From contig CAJNDS010002497.1 of NCBI GenBank assembly GCA_905221605.1, forward strand, positions 322,501 through 386,500: a DNA stretch of 64,000 nt, read 5' to 3'. A program made the translations under genes and the position numbers. Origin of the DNA: Symbiodinium natans (lineage: Eukaryota; Sar; Dinophyceae; Suessiales; Symbiodiniaceae). Of this stretch, positions 43,600 to 54,289 are shown in pieces. The notes under the pieces were generated by a model. The model was not told the origin of the DNA. It saw nothing but the letters and a program-made list of their open reading frames with translations, and searched no databases. Position 1 is the first letter of the stretch, and every line of letters starts with the position of its first letter.

Positions 43600-46010
43600 T
43601 CAGTGAAACTATTGGAAAAATGAATTTATTTTCCGGAAAAGTCAGGCCCATTTAAAATTTTAAAAATCCTTAAAATCCTGAAAACCCTTAAAATTTTGAA
43701 AGCCCGGACCTTTCAAAATTTTAAGGAGTTTAAGGAATTTAAGGCCTTTTAAATTTCTTAAAATCCTTAAAATCCTTAAAATCCTTGAAATTTTGAAAGA
43801 AAATTAAATTATTTTCCGGAAAGAGGCAGGCCCATTTAAAATTTTAAAAATCCTTAAAATCCTTAAAATCCTTAAATTTTGAAAGGTTGGGGCTTTCAAA
43901 ATTTTAAGGATTTTAAGGAATTTAGCGCCTTGTAAATTTCTTAAAATCCTTAAAATCCTTAAAATCCTTAAAATTTTGAAAGAAAATTAAATCATTTTCC
44001 GGACAGAGGCAGGCCCATTTAAAATTTTAAAAATCCTTAAAATCCTTAAAACCTTAAAATTTTGAAAGCCCGGGCCTTTTAAAATTTTAAGGATTTTAAG
44101 GAATTTAAGGAATTTTTAAAAAAATTTTAAATGCCTGCCTCTTTCCGGAAAATGATTTAATTTTCTTTCAAAATTTTAAGGATTTTAAGGTTTTTAAGAA
44201 ATTTAAAAGGCCTTAAATTCCTTAAAATCCTTAAAATTTTGAAAGGCCCGGGCTTTCAAAATTTTAAGGATTTTAAGGATTTAGGATTTTAAGGATTTTT
44301 AAGGAATTTTTAAATTTTAAATGGGCCTGCCTCTTTCCGGAAAATGATTTAATTTTCTTTCAAAATTTTAAGGATTTTAAGGATTTTAAGGATTTTAAGG
44401 ATTTTAAGAAATTTAAAAGGCGTTAAATTCCTTAAAATCCTTAAAATTTTGAAAGCCCCAACCTTTCAAAATTTAAAGGATTTTAAGGATTTTAAGGATT
44501 TTTAAAATTTTAAATGGGCCTGCCTCTTTCCTGAAAATGATTTAATTTTCTTTCAAAATTTTAAGGATTTTAAGGATTTTAAGAAATTTAACAGGCCTTA
44601 AATTCCTTAAAATCCTTAAAATTTTGAAAGGCCCGGGCTTTCAAAATTTTAAGGATTTTAAGGATTTTAAGGATTTTTAAAATTTTAAATGGGCCTGCCT
44701 CTTTCCGGAAAATGATTTAATTTTCTTTCAAAATTTTAAGGATTTTCAGGATTTTAAGGATTTTAAGAAATTTAAAAGGCCTTAAATTCCTTAAAATCCT
44801 TAAAATTTTGAAAGGCCCGGGCTTTCAAAATTTTAAGGATTTTAAGGATCTTAAGGATTTTTAAAATTTTAAATGGGCCTGCCTCTTTCCGGAAAATAAT
44901 TTAATTTTCTTTCAAAATTTTAAGGATTTTAAGGATTTTAAGGATTTTAAGGATTTTAAGAAATTTAAAAGGCGTTAAATTGCTTAAAATCCTTAAAATT
45001 TTGAAAGCCCCAACCTTTCAAAATTTTAAGGATTTTAAGGATTTTAAGGATTTTTAAAATTTTAAATGGGCCTGCCTCTTTCCGGAAAATAATTTAGTTT
45101 TCTTTCAAAATTTTAAGGATTTTAAGGATTTTAAGAAATTTAAAAGGCGTTAAATTCCTTAAAATCCTTAAAATTTTGAAAGGCCCGGGCTTTCAAAATT
45201 TTAAGGATTTTAAGGATTTTAAGGATTTTAAGGATTTTTAAAATTTTAAATGGGCCTGCCTCTTTCCGGAAAATAATTTAATTTTCTTTCAAAATTTTGA
45301 GGATCTTAAGGATTTTAAGGATTTTAAGAAATTTAAAAGGCCTTAAATTCCTTAAAGTCCTTAAAATTTTGAAAGCCCCAACCTTTCAAAATTTTAAGGA
45401 TTTTAAGGATTTTAAGGATTTTTAAAATTTTAAATGGGCCTGCCTCTTTCCGGAAAATAATTTAGTTTTCTTTCAAAATTTTAAGGATTTTCAGGATTTT
45501 AAGGATTTTAAGAAATTTAAAAGGCCTTAAATTCCTTAAAATCCTTAAAATTTTGAAAGGCCCAACCTTTCAAAATTTTAAGGATTTTAAGGATTTTAAG
45601 GATTTTTAAAATTTTAAATGGGCCTGCCTCTTTCCGGAAAATAATTTAATTTTCTTTCAAAATTTTAAGGATTTTAAGGATTTTAAGGATAAGAAATTTA
45701 AAAGGCCTTAAATTCCTTAAAATCCTTAAAATTTTGAAAGGCCCGGGCTTTCAAAATTTTAAGGATTTTAAGGATTTTAAGGATTTTTAAAATTTTAAAT
45801 GGGCCTGCCTCTTTCCGGAAAATAATTTAATTTTCTTTCAAAATTTTAAGGATTTTAAGGATTTTAAGAAATTTAAAAGGCCTTAAATTCCTTAAAATCC
45901 TTAAAATTTTGAAAGGTCCGGGCTTTCAAAATTTTAAGGATTTTGTGGTCCTTTTAAAATTTTGGAAAACCCCTAAATTCCTTAAAATCCTTAAAGTTTT
46001 GGAAGGCGAA
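43600..46010. repeat. AT-rich ~185 bp satellite with orientation switch
   Basis: About 13 units built from AAATTTTAAGGATTTTAAGG runs, a GGCCCGGGCTTTC or CCCCAACCTTTC core and GGGCCTGCCTCTTTCCGG. The last motif lies inverted (CCGGAAAGAGGCAGGCCC) at about 43,635, 43,815 and 43,998. It lies in forward orientation from about 44,125 to 45,810, every 180-197 bp. The switch is near 44,100. Units are themselves partly palindromic. No coding potential. Confidence 0.92.
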
Positions 46011-46013
46011 GCA

Positions 46014-46560
46014 GGACCGTCAAATAACGCATAAAGGTCCTACATACATATACATATATATATATATATATTTATGTATACAGATATGTATATATATATA
46101 TATATTTATAGTAATTAATAAATCAAATGAATAAATACATCGATGTACATATACACATATATACATATAATATCTTTATGCGTGTGTATATATATCTACA
46201 TATGTATGTATGTATGTATGTATAAATGGATTTCTATCTTCATGCCTATTACACAAAAGTAAATGTAAATATATGTTACTTATTGAGTTGTATATATATA
46301 TATATGTATATACAAATAGGGAACTATTTATATACATGTGTATATACAAGATGTGTGTGTGTAGAACAACAAGTCTATCCGCATGTGTCTATATATAGAG
46401 AGAGGTAGATAGATCTAGATATAGATATATAGAAGATGCAAATAATACATATCATCAACATAATTACAAATATATATGTGTATATATCTATACACATATA
46501 TATATATATAAGTACATACACAGATATTTATTGACCCATTTTATATGTATTTATGTGGCG
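46014..46560. repeat. TA-rich microsatellite block with dispersed motif
   Basis: It begins with AGGACCGTCAAATAACGC and inverted AGGTCCT (46,014-46,042), a reverse copy of the motif at 35,506 and 58,438. About 500 bp of TATA, GTAT and TGTG simple sequence follows. No gene. Confidence 0.85.
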
Positions 46561-46885
46561 GGGATGCTGCACCTGCGCCATCCTCTCGCCCACGTTTGCT
46601 GCCAGAAGAGCTCTGGGATGGACCTGGCAAAAGTGATGTGAACGAATGTTTTGTCTAGGCACTATGCACATGTTCAGACTCAGACACATGCTCAACAGCA
46701 CTCAAGGCCCAGCAGGCAATGCAAAGGCAACTCTTTTTTGCCGTGGAAGAGTCACGTCCTGGCTGCAGCTCGGTCTTCGAGGAGATACCTTAGCTGCTGC
46801 GCATGATAGAAGCCCGCACCGCTAGCCAGGACCCACACACGTCGCAGTAATCCTAGTCAGCCTAGCCACGTGTCCAGCCAGCCAC
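46561..46885 (-). other. Possible downstream exon region
   Basis: GC-balanced DNA after the satellite block. A minus-strand piece near 46,570-46,625 reads SSSGSKRGREDGAGAASPP after a CCAG/G acceptor and could be a C-terminal exon with a basic patch. Evidence is thin. Confidence 0.2.
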
Positions 46886-46888
46886 CAC

Positions 46889-48672
46889 TACTTCTTCTTC
46901 ATCTTGGGCACCTGCAGGGTTCGTGGACAAACACATGTAAAAACACACATGTGTCACTAGACACGAAAGGTACGACAAATATGGCCTCCTGGGCGAGGAA
47001 GAGACCAACTTGATCGTGCACAAACTGCTCGATCTCCTCCTCCTCCTCAAGATCCAAGATGCCCTGGGAGCTGAGGAAGACCATGAAGAAGCGTTGCGCC
47101 TTGTCCCTGCTGACTGGCATACAATGCGCCAGGTGCCTTAGGAAGACGCTTGGAGGCTCAATTTCTGGCACGCAAGCAAACACGAAACCAGCGATATTAG
47201 TTCCTGAACATGCGAGCCCGGCACTCCTCAAAGGCTTCCTTGGCCTTCTGAAACCGCCACAGAGCTGGCGTACTCGACGGGGGCGGGCGGCCAGCAAACG
47301 TCCGGATTCCCCCATCCTTCGATCCGGACGCCCGTTCTTCCACCACCTCCACCGTTTTGCGGACCTTGGCCTGGCTCCGCCCACGACCCCGACCCCGGCC
47401 CCGGCCACCTCCACGAGGCGTCTTGGCCTTCTTCGGCTTGTCCTTGACTTCTTCCTCGAAACGCCACCCCGCAAGACCCCACACACACACACACACACAC
47501 ACAAATTCTCCATACTGTGCACACAGACATGCTCCGAATCCATCGGATGATTCTAAATTTCACAGGCGAGACTCATCTCCTCCTGGATGCACAAAGGGGC
47601 GCTGCGCCACGACCATCTGCATGGTCTTCTCGTCAGCCGAGACTGACCCACTTGAGCTCAAGCAGTCGATGGGGTCCTCCAGAAATGCCACACGCATGTA
47701 AACTGACAGGCTGTCGATGCACATATGATATGGTGAACAACTTGCCCACCTCTCCAAAGAGCTGAGCGTGGGCTTCCTTGTACTTCTTTAAGGCGACCTG
47801 CGCATGGATTGTTTTCGGCTTTCGTGCTGTATGGGTTTAAGTTTCAGTTTGCAATGCCTCCTTTGCAGATGGCGCAGCTGCAGAAGCAGACGCAGAGCTG
47901 GAAGCCAAATTAGGTGGCCTCATCCACAAATCAAGTAATACTGCACAAACTGTGTAGGTGCATGAATATGAAAACTGCAGTCAGATCGCTCTTCATCAGC
48001 CTCAGCTTCTTCGGCCTCCGGCGATTCCAGCAAGGCAAGTTCCTTCTCTGCCTCCATCGGATCAACCGGCGGTTGTGCCGGGTCCAGCTTGTCGAAAAGC
48101 CTCCGTTTTGTTCAAGTCAACGTACTGCACAGCACTGCAGCCAACAAGGTGCACACGGTGATCTAACAAGCCGAGCCACTCATCGAATGAGTCCGGCGAC
48201 GGCGGCGGTGCAGCCATGGCCTTGGCACCTTGCTTCGCCTTGGCCCGGGCACGTTGCTTCTTCTTGGGCCAGGTAGACATCCTGAGATCCAAAGGGAAAC
48301 AAGCACGCGCAAAGGCATGTGCTTCACAAGGCAGCAAGCAATATCATATAGCTGCAAGCCAAGACACGTGGCCTTCAGGTGATCAATGCGAGGGCTGAAG
48401 GAAGTCCTGAGAGCCAGGCGAGCTCAAGTCTTCAGTAGAAGTAAGGCAAGCACTTGCAAAGAGCAGACACACACATATCGAAACTCAAGGTCAAGCTGCT
48501 TGGTCTTGCCCATCAGTCGCCTCACCCGAGCTATGCTCCGCTTGAGCAACAGAGCGACGATGCCGCGGTCCACGTCATCCAACTTGGGCGCCGATTCCAG
48601 AACCTGAGATGAATATCAACGGCGTGTCTGGAAGCAATATTAAATTGGAAAGCCCGACCGTTGTATTCAGCC
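46889..48672 (-). CDS. Multi-exon gene, unrecognised function
   Basis: Minus-strand exons that appear to belong together: 48,602-48,475 (DDVDRGIVALLLKRSIARVR); 48,287-48,153 (basic, KKKQRARAKAKQG, then DSFDEWLGLLDH); 48,100-47,985 (acidic, EKELALLESPEAEEAEADEE); about 47,808-47,755 (KKYKEAHAQLFGE); 47,715-47,560 (VYMRVAFLEDPIDCLSSSG); 47,455-47,200 (basic Gly/Arg repeat GGGRGRGRGRGRS and IRTFAGRPPPSSTPALWRF); about 47,175-46,990; final VPKMKKK with stop 46,889-46,891. The join between the second and third exons needs a 52 nt GC-AG intron (48,101-48,152). An ATG at 48,672 is one possible start, and the exons may belong to two adjacent genes. The TFAGRxxP segment resembles a recurring dinoflagellate motif from memory. 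An RGR tract with charged tails suggests nucleic-acid binding (inference). Confidence 0.45.
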
Positions 48673-48719
48673 ATGGCACAGCCAAGCTAAAGACCCGCGG
48701 GGCCGGCACTTGATTCACC

Positions 48720-49308
48720 ACCACTTCATCTCAGAACACAATCCGATCTAGGGTTGCAGCACCTAACTCCTGCATATGTATGAAAGCATCATATTCACGG
48801 CGAGGCACTTGTCAGAGCTTCCACGACCGCAAGGACCACTGCATAGCCCTCATTCTCTATCCAATCATACGAAATATCTTCATCAGGGTGCGCGAAGCGA
48901 AGCGCATTGGGCCACATATTTCTCAATTCTTAGATATCAACAGGAACACAATACTCGAATCATATGGTCGTGGCTTCAGCACAGCGTTCCAGGTCTACCT
49001 GAGGCCCGAACCTTTCAAGTTCAAAAGCATCGGCTTCAAAGCAATGCACAGAGCCTTGACAACCTTACAATTGGACACACATCACACAGTTGCTGCCATT
49101 TGATCATACTAAAGCACAATTCAGGTCAATAGCAAAGCCAAGCCACTTCCCATTCTTCGGACAAAGCTGGTGCAATGGGTTCCTGAGGCTTGTCAAGAAC
49201 TAGCTCAATTAGCTCAATTGGCATCATTGCACATTGCACGCTCGATGGTTCACGACCTGGCCTCCCCATCAGCCATGGAACCAAAGGAGCAAAATGCTCC
49301 CCCGACAC
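48720..49308 (-). CDS. Possible exons, unrecognised
   Basis: Short minus-strand pieces with protein-like composition, such as LIELVLDKPQEPIAPALSEE (about 49,215-49,155), FEADAFELERFGP near 49,030 and LRFAHPDEDISYDWIENEG near 48,885. Splice-like sites exist but the frames could not be joined with confidence. This may be a small gene or a decayed one between its two better-supported neighbours. Confidence 0.25.
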
Positions 49309-49508
49309 ACACTAGACTCTCTAGATGTAATTACTAGCTTGTTCCTATGTCTCTGCGCATATGAGGTCATGCGTGGACATGAACACTTGGGTCTGATGTG
49401 TCGGCACATGTGTCTCTGCATCTATACACATATACAATATATGTCGATGCAGTATATTGCATACGTCACACTCCATACTGTACATACACCTACAATAAGC
49501 TATCATAT

Positions 49509-50200
49509 TCAAGCCGTCCTTGGAGGTGTCGCCGGGCTGGTTGCATTTTTTGGCTTGGGCGCTGGCACTGGCAGCCTAAGGCCCAGCCTGAAGCGCTTGG
49601 CCTCATGCTCACCTCTGGTGAGTTTTTGAAGCATTTCGTAAGCATCTTTATATCCCGCGCTTTGGGCAGTCTGTTAAACGGAATATGAAAAACTTCACTA
49701 ATTAAAAAGGTCATTTATTGCAGCATATGCCAAGTGCAGGGCAGTTCTTGCAAAGGCGAAGGCTGCAGATGTTCTTCTCCCCGAAGTTGCTCCTTCAGAG
49801 ACTGCGCAGCACATGCAAGAGGGTTCCTACATTGACACAAAGCTGCAGCGCAAACTGCGCATCGCAAGCTCACCGACTGCGTCTGCCTGGAGGATACTCT
49901 GAGCGGCTTTTGTGATCTCTGCCACGGCCTCCGCTCGAGTGCCTCAGGCTGGGTAGCACAAGCCCTCTTGAGGCGCCCCAAGGCCCAAGATGCGCTGGGC
50001 TCAGGCAGGTTCTGGAATTGGAGAATCGGCCGCAGTGCTGACGCCTGGCCACAACCCAGGAATGCAAGGCTTACACCGAGGGCATCGACACTTCGGTTGT
50101 TCTTTGTCCTCACTGCCGAGGACCCACGGGGAGAGCTCCGCCATCAATCTGCGTGCCACAGAGAAAAGAATTGGAAAGATTTGGAGGCACCTCAAAAGAC
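49509..50200 (-). CDS. Alanine-rich helical protein gene (partial model)
   Basis: Three minus-strand segments join in frame. Exon near 49,930-49,873: RAEAVAEITKAAQSILQAD. GT-AG splice to 49,795-49,700: RRTSAAFAFARTALHLAYA. After a further intron, 49,672-49,509: KDAYEMLQKLTRGEHEAKRF and a Lys/Pro/Ala tail ending SPATPPRTA at the stop 49,509-49,511. The last donor is ambiguous (GC or GA). The upstream segment 50,190-50,010 (EDKEQPKCRCPRCKPC) is cysteine-rich and may be an earlier exon. Predicted product: an Ala-rich, mostly helical, basic protein. No family is recognised. Same strand as all other genes in the window. Confidence 0.4.
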
Positions 50201-50546
50201 TGGAGGTTCAACCCCCAACAAAACGCAAAGAACAGGATAAGGAAAGGTAAAAGGTACCTGAAAGAAAAGAAGGCGACAGAAGGCCAAAAGAAAGCGCACC
50301 TTGAGGCTGCAGCCGCCGCGGTATTGGCGACAGCTGCCTCCCTTGGCAGCCGAAATCGGCATCACCGTTGCTCTAACGCGGGGTAAATTAAGCTCAGGCT
50401 CTCTGCCAGCAGTCTGTCCAGGAAGGCGCTAGCGTCCTCCTGCGAGCTTGCCGAAGTGGGGCTTCCCCCAAACCCCAAAACCGCCCTGAGCCCTAAACCC
50501 TAGCATGCGCCAAGCCGCAAGGGCTTCACAGCCGTGCTTCTGAATA

Positions 50547-50648
50547 GGGTTTAGGGTTTAGGGTTTAGGGTTTAGGGTTTAGGGTTTAGGGTTTAGGGTT
50601 TAGGGTTTAGGGTTTAGGGTTTAGGGTTTAGGGTTTAGGGTTTAGGGC
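50547..50648. repeat. Perfect (TTTAGGG)n array
   Basis: About 14 units, the first telomeric array after the second gene island. Confidence 0.95.
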
Positions 50649-50820
50649 TTGAGAAGGTCGGTAGACGAAGGTCGGTAGTTGGGCTCTTGTACTTAAAAAC
50701 GTGCAGGCCTTGCCTCCCTTATGCACATGAGCCGGAGAATCGGGGACCAGACCCTAAAATGTCCAAACCCCAAAATGTCCGGACTCTAAACCTCAGGAAG
50801 CCAGATAGGACATCTCTCTG

Positions 50821-50908
50821 TTTAGGGTTTAGGGTTTAGGGTTTAGGGTTTAGGGTTTAGGGTTTAGGGTTTAGGGTTTAGGGTTTAGGGTAACCCTAAA
50901 CCCTGGAC
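50821..50908. repeat. Head-to-head telomeric junction
   Basis: Ten TTTAGGG units run into inverted units through GGGTTTAGGGTAACCCTAAA at about 50,878-50,898. This is an exact palindromic junction with no spacer. Confidence 0.9.
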
Positions 50909-51705
50909 CCCTAGCAACCCTCAAAACAGACATTGAGGATGGCGGAGCAAGGCAGTGATCGCCCAAGGAAGTTGCAAGAAGCGCCCTATTCAAATACATT
51001 GCCAACATTCTGACCAGAAGTGCCACTGACATAAAGCGTATTAACAAATGTCAAGAGTCCTGTTCCAGTTCTATAGCATTTACACAAACCTTCAGCATCA
51101 CTGATTAAATTGACATTATTGTTGTATTATAATCTCTCATATGTTTTTGAACTTTCTGTATTGTTCTTTCCCTGCCGCTATTCACTTGCGCAGATGTAGG
51201 CGTTTGTGTTCTGGCGGTTTTCCATTGCCTCTTGCTCAATGCAGTGTCCTCGTAATTTTATAATTCCGTATTTTTCGCATTACAAGAAAAATTTGAATGT
51301 CCTGCTAGTACCGAATGTTATGTAGCAGAAATAGCAAGACCTAAGTCTTTATATACAATAGAAGCAGGTCATAATGGTTTTTATATATTGACTTCGAAAA
51401 TGATGTAACACCAGCTCTGAGTTTTTCAAAAACATTCATTAAAATAAGATCAGGGCATTTATACACCATTAGGTTCAGTTGATCACATAACGACAGAATA
51501 CCTACATTTTCAAGCAGGGATAAACAGTTTATGTACTGGTGTTCATGAAGAGAAACTCAACATTCGGAAAACATTGAATGTAATGTAGCATAATCATAAT
51601 GAAGCAAATTGTGGCGTTGAAAAATAGAATATTGAAGGCGATATCAAACAGGAAGTATCCAGGCAACTTTTTACTCTTTTCAGAAAGAAAAGGTGTAATT
51701 CCGTA
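50909..51705. other. AT-rich insert between telomeric arrays
   Basis: About 800 bp of AT-rich, non-telomeric DNA. Its right end (about 51,600-51,700, with CAACTTTTTACTCTTTTCAG) is homologous, inverted, to 21,498-21,590. Open frames are short. It could be a fragment of an old dispersed element. No gene. Confidence 0.5.
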
Positions 51706-52460
51706 CAAGGGTTTAGGGTTTAGGGTTTAGGGTTTAGGGTTTAGGGTTTAGGGTTTAGGGTTTAGGGTTTAGGGTTTAGTTAAGGTTTAGGGGGTTTAGG
51801 GGTTTAGGGTCCACCACTGAGGAGGTGCGGAGAGCAAGGACCTTGAACCAAGCAGAGCCTCAACCAGATCCTAAATAAAACCCTAAAAACCTTAAACACC
51901 GTAAAAACCCAAAAAACCCTAAACCCCTGAACCCCTGAACCCCCTAAACTCCCAAGCCCCTAAACCCCCAAACCCCCTAAACTCCTAAGCCCCTAAACCC
52001 CTAAACCCCTAAGCCCCTAAACTCCGAAACCCCTATATAAACTCCGAAAACCCTAAACCCTAAACCCTAAACCTAAACCCTAAACCCTGAACCCTAAACC
52101 CTAAACCCTAAACCCTAAACCCCAAACCCCAAACCCCAAACCCCAACTCCCTGGTCTGGTGCCCTCAAAAAAACGCAAGCCTGCAGTCTCTAAAGCCGAC
52201 TGCAGCGTCAAAAGAACCAATTCCCTTCTTTAGGGTTTAGGGTTTAGGGTTTAGGGTTTAGGGTTTAGGGTTTAGGGTTTAGGGTTTAGGGTTTAGGGTT
52301 TAGGGTTTAGGATGCAATGACCTCGAAAACGCTGGGGGTTTCGGGCGTAGGGTTTAGGGTATAGAAGATAGAAGGGTTTAGGGTTTAGGGTTTAGGGTTT
52401 AGGGTTTAGGGTTTAAGGTTTAGGGTTTAGGGTTTAGAAGGGTTTAGGGTTCAGTGGATG
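51706..52460. repeat. G-rich, C-rich, G-rich telomeric arrays
   Basis: TTTAGGG units at 51,711-51,811; degenerate CCCTAAA and CCCCTAAA units at 51,880-52,145; TTTAGGG units at 52,230-52,315 and 52,375-52,455. The spacers of 60-90 bp differ from each other. Confidence 0.9.
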
Positions 52461-53700
52461 CCCTCAGAGCGAGTGCAGTCTAAGGCATATGCTCCCAACT
52501 GTATAGGGCTCCCTCTACGGTCCCCCTCTGAGCGCGCGCGCCCGCTTCCGCTTCCTTCTCATCGCGCGCGGCGCGGCGTAGCCTCAGACAGCGACGCAAC
52601 TGCGAAATGGGGAAGGGGTGGGGGGGGGGGGGGTGTCCCGGTTTCGGGCTGAGGGTCTAGGGTCTATAGTGTCTACCCTAAACCCGAAATATAACCACCA
52701 ACTTTAAATCGTGAACCAGAAATTGTAAACCCAAAGCCCTTAACTTCTAACCCTAAACCCTATAAACCCTACACCCTACACCCTACACCCTAAACCGTAA
52801 ACCGCAAACCCTAAACCGTTATCTTCTAACACCCCCTCTGCACTGGGCCCGCCAGCGACCAAAGCGCTTCGGGCTCAACCCCGGCCGGAGCCCGCTGGAC
52901 CTGCAGGGGGCTGCTTTTGTGAGGGTTTGGAAGGGGTTTAGGGTTTAGGGTTAGTTAGGGTTATTTAGGGTTGTTTAGGGTAATTTGGGTTGTTTGGTGT
53001 TATTTGGGGTTATTTAGGCCTTAGGGTTATTTAGGGTTTAGGGTTTAGGGTTGTCGTTTTGGGCTTGTTTGTCAGGTTTTGTTCGGAGGGTGGTTTTGAG
53101 GTTCACATAGGCCTCGTAAGAGGTATAGAGGGGGCTCATGGGTGTGCAGGGTGTCCCGAAGCTTATTGGGCTTGAGGGGAGTCACAGAGCAAGCGCCGGG
53201 CTAAAACTTCATCTCATCATCAATAGCCCCTTGTGGTTCTTGTGCCCTGGTTAACCTGCTCACGAACACAAGCCTTCCGAAACCCAAAGCCAAACGCATC
53301 ACCACAAAACCCACACAAAGACTTCAAATTATCTCAATGGATCGCTGCAGTGTCCAGCGATGTACCCAAATCCCCTACCTTTCGAAATCGAGGATGTTGG
53401 GCCACTCTCCATCTCCCTCCCTCTCTCTCTCGCACTCTCCCTTGTTTGCAATGTAGTGGGTCTAGGGTTGGGGGGATCTCCGGCCCAAAGGTTTACTTAA
53501 GGAAGAGGCTTAGCCGGTTTCAGCCGCACGCTCTGCCCGTCCTCTTCTCCCGGAAGCCCCAAACCCTGAACCCAGCTCCATCCTCTCTGCTTGCCTCGCC
53601 TCTTTCCTTTCAGTTCTCTCTCTCCCTCCCCTCCCTCCCTCTAGCGGGCTTCTCGGAACCGCATGCTCGCAGCCTAAACCCTCAACCCCAAACCCTTAAT
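52461..53700. other. Spacers with isolated telomeric patches
   Basis: Includes a GCGCGC patch (52,531-52,575), a ~13 bp G tract (52,619-52,632) and TTATTTAGGGTTG-type repeats (52,940-53,050). A 156-codon plus-strand frame (53,233-53,703) is Pro/Ser/Leu-rich and low-complexity; it is not called. Confidence 0.5.
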
Positions 53701-53926
53701 TAAACCCTAAACCCTAAACCCTAAACCCTAAACCCCCAAAACCCCAACCCTAAACCCTTACCCCCAGACCCCTATTTCCACAAGGTTGGAGGCGCATTTT
53801 TTGTTTCTGCTCTTGTCCAGTGCCCGGCCCACGTGGGCCAAGGGCCGGAGTCTGCAGATGGTCTCAGCTCTCAGGCTATGGGCTCAGGGCCAGAATTCAG
53901 GGCTCCCCAGTTCATGGTGGTAAGGG

Positions 53927-54173
53927 TTAGGGTTTAGGGTTTAGGGTTTAGGGTTTAGGGTTTAGGGTTTAGGGTTTAGGGTTTAGGGTTTAGGGTTTAG
54001 GGTTTAGGGTTTAGGGTTTAGGGTTTAGGGTTTAGGGTTTAGGGTTTAGGGTTTAGGGTTTAGGGTTTAGGGTTTAGGGTTTAGGGTTTAGGGTTTAGGG
54101 TTTAGGGTTTAGGGTTTAGGGTTTAGGGTTTAGGGTTTAGGGTTTAGGGTTTAGGGTTTAAGGTTTAGGGTGC
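53927..54173. repeat. Longest perfect (TTTAGGG)n array
   Basis: About 34 consecutive TTTAGGG units with one TTTAAGG near the right end, the longest pure telomeric tract in the window. Confidence 0.97.
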
Positions 54174-54289
54174 TTTCGGCCTTTCAAAGTGTAGGGAGGG
54201 CTTGGGGATGAGAAGAGGCTTCGGCCTTCGCGGGCGTACTCATCGTGAGAACTGGGGTTGTGCTCTTTCTGTCCATATTGGGTATAGGG

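Noticed and set aside
53233-53703. 156-codon plus-strand frame
   Set aside because: Pro/Ser/Leu low complexity, includes telomere-derived residues near the end, no splice partners. It is also opposite to the strand of all supported genes.
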